A stretch of DNA of 64,000 nucleotides from Fimbriimonadales bacterium (GTDB taxonomy: Bacteria; Armatimonadota; Fimbriimonadia; Fimbriimonadales; ATM1): positions 1 through 64,000 of the forward strand of contig DATMAR010000003.1 of assembly GCA_035559795.1 (NCBI GenBank), given 5' to 3'. Shown one piece after another: positions 59,495 through 64,000 of this stretch. A program made the position numbers and the translations under genes. The notes beneath the pieces are model-generated. The model saw only the letters and a list, made by a program, of their open reading frames with translations, had not been told where the DNA came from and did not search any database. Numbering within the stretch: the stretch's first letter is position 1; every line of letters begins with the position of its first letter.

Positions 59495-60223
59495 TCAAGT
59501 AAGTCTCGCTAAATATCCTGCCAAAGCCTTCGGATTGAAGCGGTTTTCGGGTTTGGGCTCGCCGTATTTCAGTGCGTTCACAATCGGATTCTGTGTATTT
59601 TTCAAAAGTTCCCCCCCCAAATATTCCTCGGAGCGAATCCATCTCAAAATTTGATGCGCAAGAGGAAGGCGTTCCTCTTGCGACAGCGCTTCAGGCCAAT
59701 CCAAATGAATCGCCTCTACGGCGAGAAGCGGCGCCGTCAACTCGACGGGGCGAACGAGATTCACCACGAGCGCATTCCGCGCGAGGTTCGGAAGAAGTTG
59801 ATTCACTTCCTCGAAAATCGGATTCAACAAAATCGCGCGCATAAAATCGAGTCGTTCTTCCTTCGAAGTTTCCGCATGCTCGCGTTCGGGCAATTGTATG
59901 CCGTTCAAAACGCACCATGCTTGCAAAAGGTCGATTTCTTCGTCTTCTTCTCCATAATGACCCAGCCCGAAGGCGAGTACGACATGAGTTGCATCTTTCA
60001 GTGATGCCTCCATAGAATCGGTCGTGACCCGCAAATTAGAACGGCTTTCCGCAGCGAAACAACGCGCAAGACGCTCCGATAAATCGAGGCGTTCCTCGTT
60101 CGTGTCTACCAAATAAAGCATGGAATCGGGCTGCCACCAACAATTGAAAATCCCCGCGAATACGGGCGCACAGCAACGTAGACTCCCCGAACCCACGAAA
60201 ACGATTTTTGCGCTGGTGTCCAT
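59495..60223 (-). CDS. GH4-like NAD-binding protein, short form
   Basis: 242 residues. KIVFVGSGSL, LVDTNEERLDLSERLARCF, VTTDSMEASLKDATHVVLAF and the LVVNLVRPVELTAPLL stretch follow the order of the NAD-binding half of family 4 glycosidases (6-phospho-glucosidase and alpha-galactosidase group). GH4 enzymes are normally about 430 residues or more and carry a Cys-His metal site in the C-terminal half; that half is absent. It may be a diverged stand-alone dehydrogenase-like domain or a truncated gene with an intact frame. No sugar-transport gene is nearby. Confidence 0.6.
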   Translation of the reverse strand: MDTSAKIVFVGSGSLRCCAPVFAGIFNCWWQPDSMLYLVDTNEERLDLSERLARCFAAESRSNLRVTTDSMEASLKDATHVVLAFGLGHYGEEDEEIDLLQAWCVLNGIQLPEREHAETSKEERLDFMRAILLNPIFEEVNQLLPNLARNALVVNLVRPVELTAPLLAVEAIHLDWPEALSQEERLPLAHQILRWIRSEEYLGGELLKNTQNPIVNALKYGEPKPENRFNPKALAGYLARLT

Positions 60224-60361
60224 AGGCAGATTTTACTTGGTGGAAGAGAATGTGTCTTTTTACTTGTTGCTCGAAAAGAATTCGAGTTTCATCGAGTCAG
60301 CCCTCAACATATACTTTTCATTGTATTATAAGAATAGAAGCGCTACAACAGAGCAAGAAAA

Positions 60362-61084
60362 ATGAACCGTTGGAGCCCTATATCCGTCCGAGTGGCAATC
60401 GGGTTCAGTACCCTTATCCTTTCCTGCCCGGGATGGGGACAAAGTTTCAATATAGACCTCGATTTACCCACAGACCCACCGCTCGGAGGCGGACCTCCGA
60501 GCGATTCTTTCCCTGGCGCCGCAGGACAGCCCGGTAAGTGGAATGCCCTCGACGCTACATGGATAGGAGCTTTTCGGCTAAAAGATTTGAAAGGAAACTC
60601 CACCCACGTCACCTTAACCGTCGTCAAAGGTTCGGGGTCAGCCGGAGGATGGTCTTATATTTATAACGGAAATACGGGTGATTATGCTTTGTTGTTGAAT
60701 GATATTGCGAGAGTAAGTGAAACCGGTAGTATTTATCGTTTCGAAGGACTCTCGGATGGAAGATACTTGCTGTATTCGTATGCAGTGAATGCCATAGGAT
60801 ACGAAGCTCCCGTCGAGGTAACGGTTCCCGGAGCGTTTCCTCCTAACCCTCAAATCGTAACGGGTCCGATGCCCGGAAACGACTTCGAATTGGGAATTAC
60901 CCATGCAGTCCATACGATAGACGTCGTGGGGGGGCGTCTCGAAGTTGCTTTTAACGCTACTTTCCCTAAGGGGCACATCAACGGTTTTCAAATCGTTGCA
61001 GTTCCAGAACCATCGTCTTTGCTTTTTATTACTGCTTTTACGATTATCTTATTCAAGAGAGTTCGTAAGAATACGTCGAAGTAA
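60362..61084 (+). CDS. PEP-CTERM secreted protein
   Basis: 240 residues. The signal peptide ends near GWG/QSF. The body is strand-rich and Gly/Pro-rich (DLPTDPPLGGGPPSD, a WSYIYNGNTGDYALLLND segment), with no catalytic motif. The C-terminus is VPEPSSLLFITAFTIILFKRVRK, a PEP-CTERM sorting signal. Third such protein in this window; an exosortase must be encoded elsewhere. A bidirectional terminator follows. Confidence 0.8.
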   Translation: MNRWSPISVRVAIGFSTLILSCPGWGQSFNIDLDLPTDPPLGGGPPSDSFPGAAGQPGKWNALDATWIGAFRLKDLKGNSTHVTLTVVKGSGSAGGWSYIYNGNTGDYALLLNDIARVSETGSIYRFEGLSDGRYLLYSYAVNAIGYEAPVEVTVPGAFPPNPQIVTGPMPGNDFELGITHAVHTIDVVGGRLEVAFNATFPKGHINGFQIVAVPEPSSLLFITAFTIILFKRVRKNTSK

Positions 61085-61090
61085 CGAATA

Positions 61091-61124
61091 AAAACGAGGC
61101 AACCGTTAGAGGTTGCCTCGTTTT
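61091..61124. terminator. Bidirectional terminator hairpin
   Basis: A 14-bp stem AAAACGAGGCAACC/GGTTGCCTCGTTTT with GTTAGA loop between the PEP-CTERM gene and groEL. Built-in T-runs lie on both strands. Confidence 0.88.
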
Positions 61125-61143
61125 GTTTCCAATCACGAACGAC

Positions 61144-62775
<1,632 letters not shown>

Positions 62776-62811
62776 TTAGAAACCTCCTTTATTTGTAATT
62801 GCTTTACTGCT

Positions 62812-63099
62812 TTATTTGATGATTGCGAAGATTTGGTCTTCGTCGAGAATCATGTACTCCTTTCCATTCACAGTGACTTCGTTGCCACCGTATTTCGAAA
62901 ACAACACCTTGTCGCCGACCTTCACCGTCAAATCTACTCGGGTACCGTCTTCTAAAATTTTTCCATCACCGACGGCAACGACCTTTCCGATTTGCGGTTT
63001 CTTTTTTGCCGTGTCGGGGAGGTAGAGCCCTCCTGTAGATTTGTCCTCTTCTTCGAGAGGTTCTATAACGACTTTGTCGTACAGGGGTCGAATATCCAT
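62812..63099 (-). CDS. groES: Co-chaperonin GroES
   Basis: 95 residues. [29 protein letters not shown] holds the mobile loop that contacts Gro[19 protein letters not shown] and [14 protein letters not shown] complete the fold. GGAGG precedes the ATG. First gene of the operon; the CIRCE operator lies in its leader. Confidence 0.98.
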   Translation of the reverse strand: MDIRPLYDKVVIEPLEEEDKSTGGLYLPDTAKKKPQIGKVVAVGDGKILEDGTRVDLTVKVGDKVLFSKYGGNEVTVNGKEYMILDEDQIFAIIK

Positions 63100-63122
63100 C
63101 TACAAAAACCTCCGTTTTTGAA

Positions 63123-63149
63123 TTAGCACTCTCTGGTTTAGAGTGCTAA
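63123..63149. promoter_or_regulatory. CIRCE operator (HrcA binding site)
   Basis: The perfect 9-nt inverted repeat TTAGCACTC/GAGTGCTAA with a 9-nt spacer, in the groES leader. CIRCE is bound by HrcA, which represses groESL until heat shock. hrcA itself is not in the window. Confidence 0.97.
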
Positions 63150-63177
63150 TTATACCCGTCTCGGGAACTTTTGTCAA
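63149..63177 (-). promoter_or_regulatory. groESL sigma-70-type promoter
   Basis: On the minus strand TTGACA (63177-63172), a 17-nt spacer and TATAAT (63154-63149). The -10 touches the CIRCE element, so HrcA would block initiation. Confidence 0.9.
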
Positions 63178-63201
63178 GTCCCGGTAAACTCTTTAGTAAT
63201 A

Positions 63202-63990
63202 ATGCTTCCGGAGCTCTTCCGTTTAGGTCCCATTCCCATCCGCAGTTTCGGTTTGATGGTCGTTCTCGGGACACTCGCCGCCCTTTGGATGGGGATACGC
63301 AGGGCGAAACGATTTCGAATTCCTGGAGAAGGATTAGTCGAGTTAGCCTTTTGGATGGTGTTGATCGGCATCATCGGCGCGCGACTGGTGTACGTTGCAC
63401 TCGAATGGAAGTCTTACTCCCAAAACCCTTGGGCAATTTTTAAATTTTATGAAGGCGGAATAACGAGTTTCGGAGGGATTTTATTCGGGTTGCTCACGAT
63501 GGCGATATGGTCGAGGAGGGCGAAGATTTCTTTCGTACGAGTGTTGGACCTTGCAGCTGCACCAGTTTTAGTCGCATTCGGAATAGGAAGAATCGGATGT
63601 TTTCTCAACGGTTGTTGTCATGGGGGACCTTGCGAGTTGCCGATCGCTGTGCATTTTCCGAACGTTCCTTACGCCGCTCATCCAGCGCAACTTTATGACA
63701 CGGCGATGAATTGGATAGGAGCAGCTATCCTTTTGTGGATTGAAAGAAGAAGCCTCGTAAATGGTTTGGTCTCGTTGAGTGCAGGGATGCTCGCCGCGTT
63801 AGGGTTCGTATTTTTCGGAGTTAGCCGTTTCATTTACGAAATCTTTCGGATTGGTGCGAGTTCAGAACCGGTTGTTCAAGGTGCATCGGTAACAAGCGCA
63901 CAACTCGCTGCGATTTTCATGGTCGCTTTCGGGTTGCTTTGGCTTTTGCGTTTACAATGGAAACGAACGGCGACGGCGCATCTCGAATGA
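63202..63990 (+). CDS. lgt: Prolipoprotein diacylglyceryl transferase
   Basis: 262 residues with about seven membrane helices. Signature GRIGCFLNGCCHGGPCELP with the catalytic arginine region, plus HPAQLYD and the C-terminal SRFIYEIFR. Lgt adds diacylglycerol to the lipobox cysteine of prolipoproteins at the inner membrane; the thioredoxin-fold lipoprotein at 16.4 kb is a candidate substrate. Divergent from groES. The next gene probably starts within its stop (ATGA). Confidence 0.94.
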   Translation: MLPELFRLGPIPIRSFGLMVVLGTLAALWMGIRRAKRFRIPGEGLVELAFWMVLIGIIGARLVYVALEWKSYSQNPWAIFKFYEGGITSFGGILFGLLTMAIWSRRAKISFVRVLDLAAAPVLVAFGIGRIGCFLNGCCHGGPCELPIAVHFPNVPYAAHPAQLYDTAMNWIGAAILLWIERRSLVNGLVSLSAGMLAALGFVFFGVSRFIYEIFRIGASSEPVVQGASVTSAQLAAIFMVAFGLLWLLRLQWKRTATAHLE

Positions 63991-64000
63991 CAGACGCTGG
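63987..64000 (+). CDS. Start of a further gene, truncated by the window edge
   Basis: ATG 63987 overlaps the lgt stop by 4 nt (ATGA) and continues MTDA to the window end. Too short to name; the coupling pattern matches other gene pairs here. Confidence 0.35.

Overview
This window looks like a chromosomal segment of moderate GC from a Gram-negative-type bacterium. Three secreted proteins end in PEP-CTERM sorting tails, one carries HAF-type extracellular repeats, and there are lipopolysaccharide or exopolysaccharide genes, a solo FlgM, a MutS2 and a complete CIRCE-controlled groESL. My best guess is Armatimonadota (Fimbriimonadia-like), but the sequence alone does not prove this. Nearly all genes look native. 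The exceptions are one very AT-rich orphan (20.2-21.0 kb) and one GC-richer defence island (44.9-50.5 kb).

Layout. 0-5 kb: an HAF-repeat surface protein (cut by the window edge), a DprE2/DprE1-like reductase-oxidase pair and a DUF3352-like protein. 5-13 kb: an NDUFA9-like NAD(P)-binding protein, a saccharopine/lysine dehydrogenase-like enzyme, the nadC-birA operon diverging from panC, a tiny membrane protein, and a class V aminotransferase with a Tat-type leader, separated by repeat-rich spacers. 13-20 kb: a PEP-CTERM protein with a papain-like triad, a Fur-family repressor, and a minus-strand cluster of histidine kinase, sigma-54-type response regulator without a DNA-binding domain, thioredoxin-fold lipoprotein with an in-frame UGA at the first cysteine of its CxxC (a selenoprotein candidate), and a small membrane protein. 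20-31 kb: the AT-rich orphan, an ECF sigma/anti-sigma/RseB-like trio, two penicillin-binding proteins, and a Wzy/WaaL-type polymerase with two GT2 glycosyltransferases. 31-44 kb: an SH3-LysM-NlpC/P60 hydrolase, tRNA-Glu and tRNA-Val, panB, a PEP-CTERM trypsin-like protein, flgM, tRNA-Leu, a PPC-domain protein, an SQR-like flavoprotein, a TPR protein, ftsH and tilS.

44-50.5 kb: tRNA-His, then a defence cassette (SNF2 helicase with DUF3883-like tail, small PD-(D/E)XK nuclease, DUF1156-type DNA methyltransferase, DUF499-type ATPase). The last two are fragments joined at an apparent deletion scar, so the system is probably decayed. 50.5-64 kb: trpA, rfbD, cdd-mutS2, the fatty-acid cluster fabD-fabG-acpP-fabF, a membrane protein, a GH4-like half protein, a third PEP-CTERM protein, groEL-groES and lgt.

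Genome-scale signals. (1) REP-like palindromes with a GTAG head, plus three other dispersed hairpin repeat families, lie in the spacers. (2) About 35-40 G-runs of seven or more occur, mostly in coding strands, usually from Gly-Gly written GGG GGG; I saw none in the defence island. (3) Several genes have a -10-like hexamer 6-10 nt before the ATG and no Shine-Dalgarno sequence, suggesting leaderless transcripts. (4) The NlpC/P60 gene appears to use a CTG start codon.
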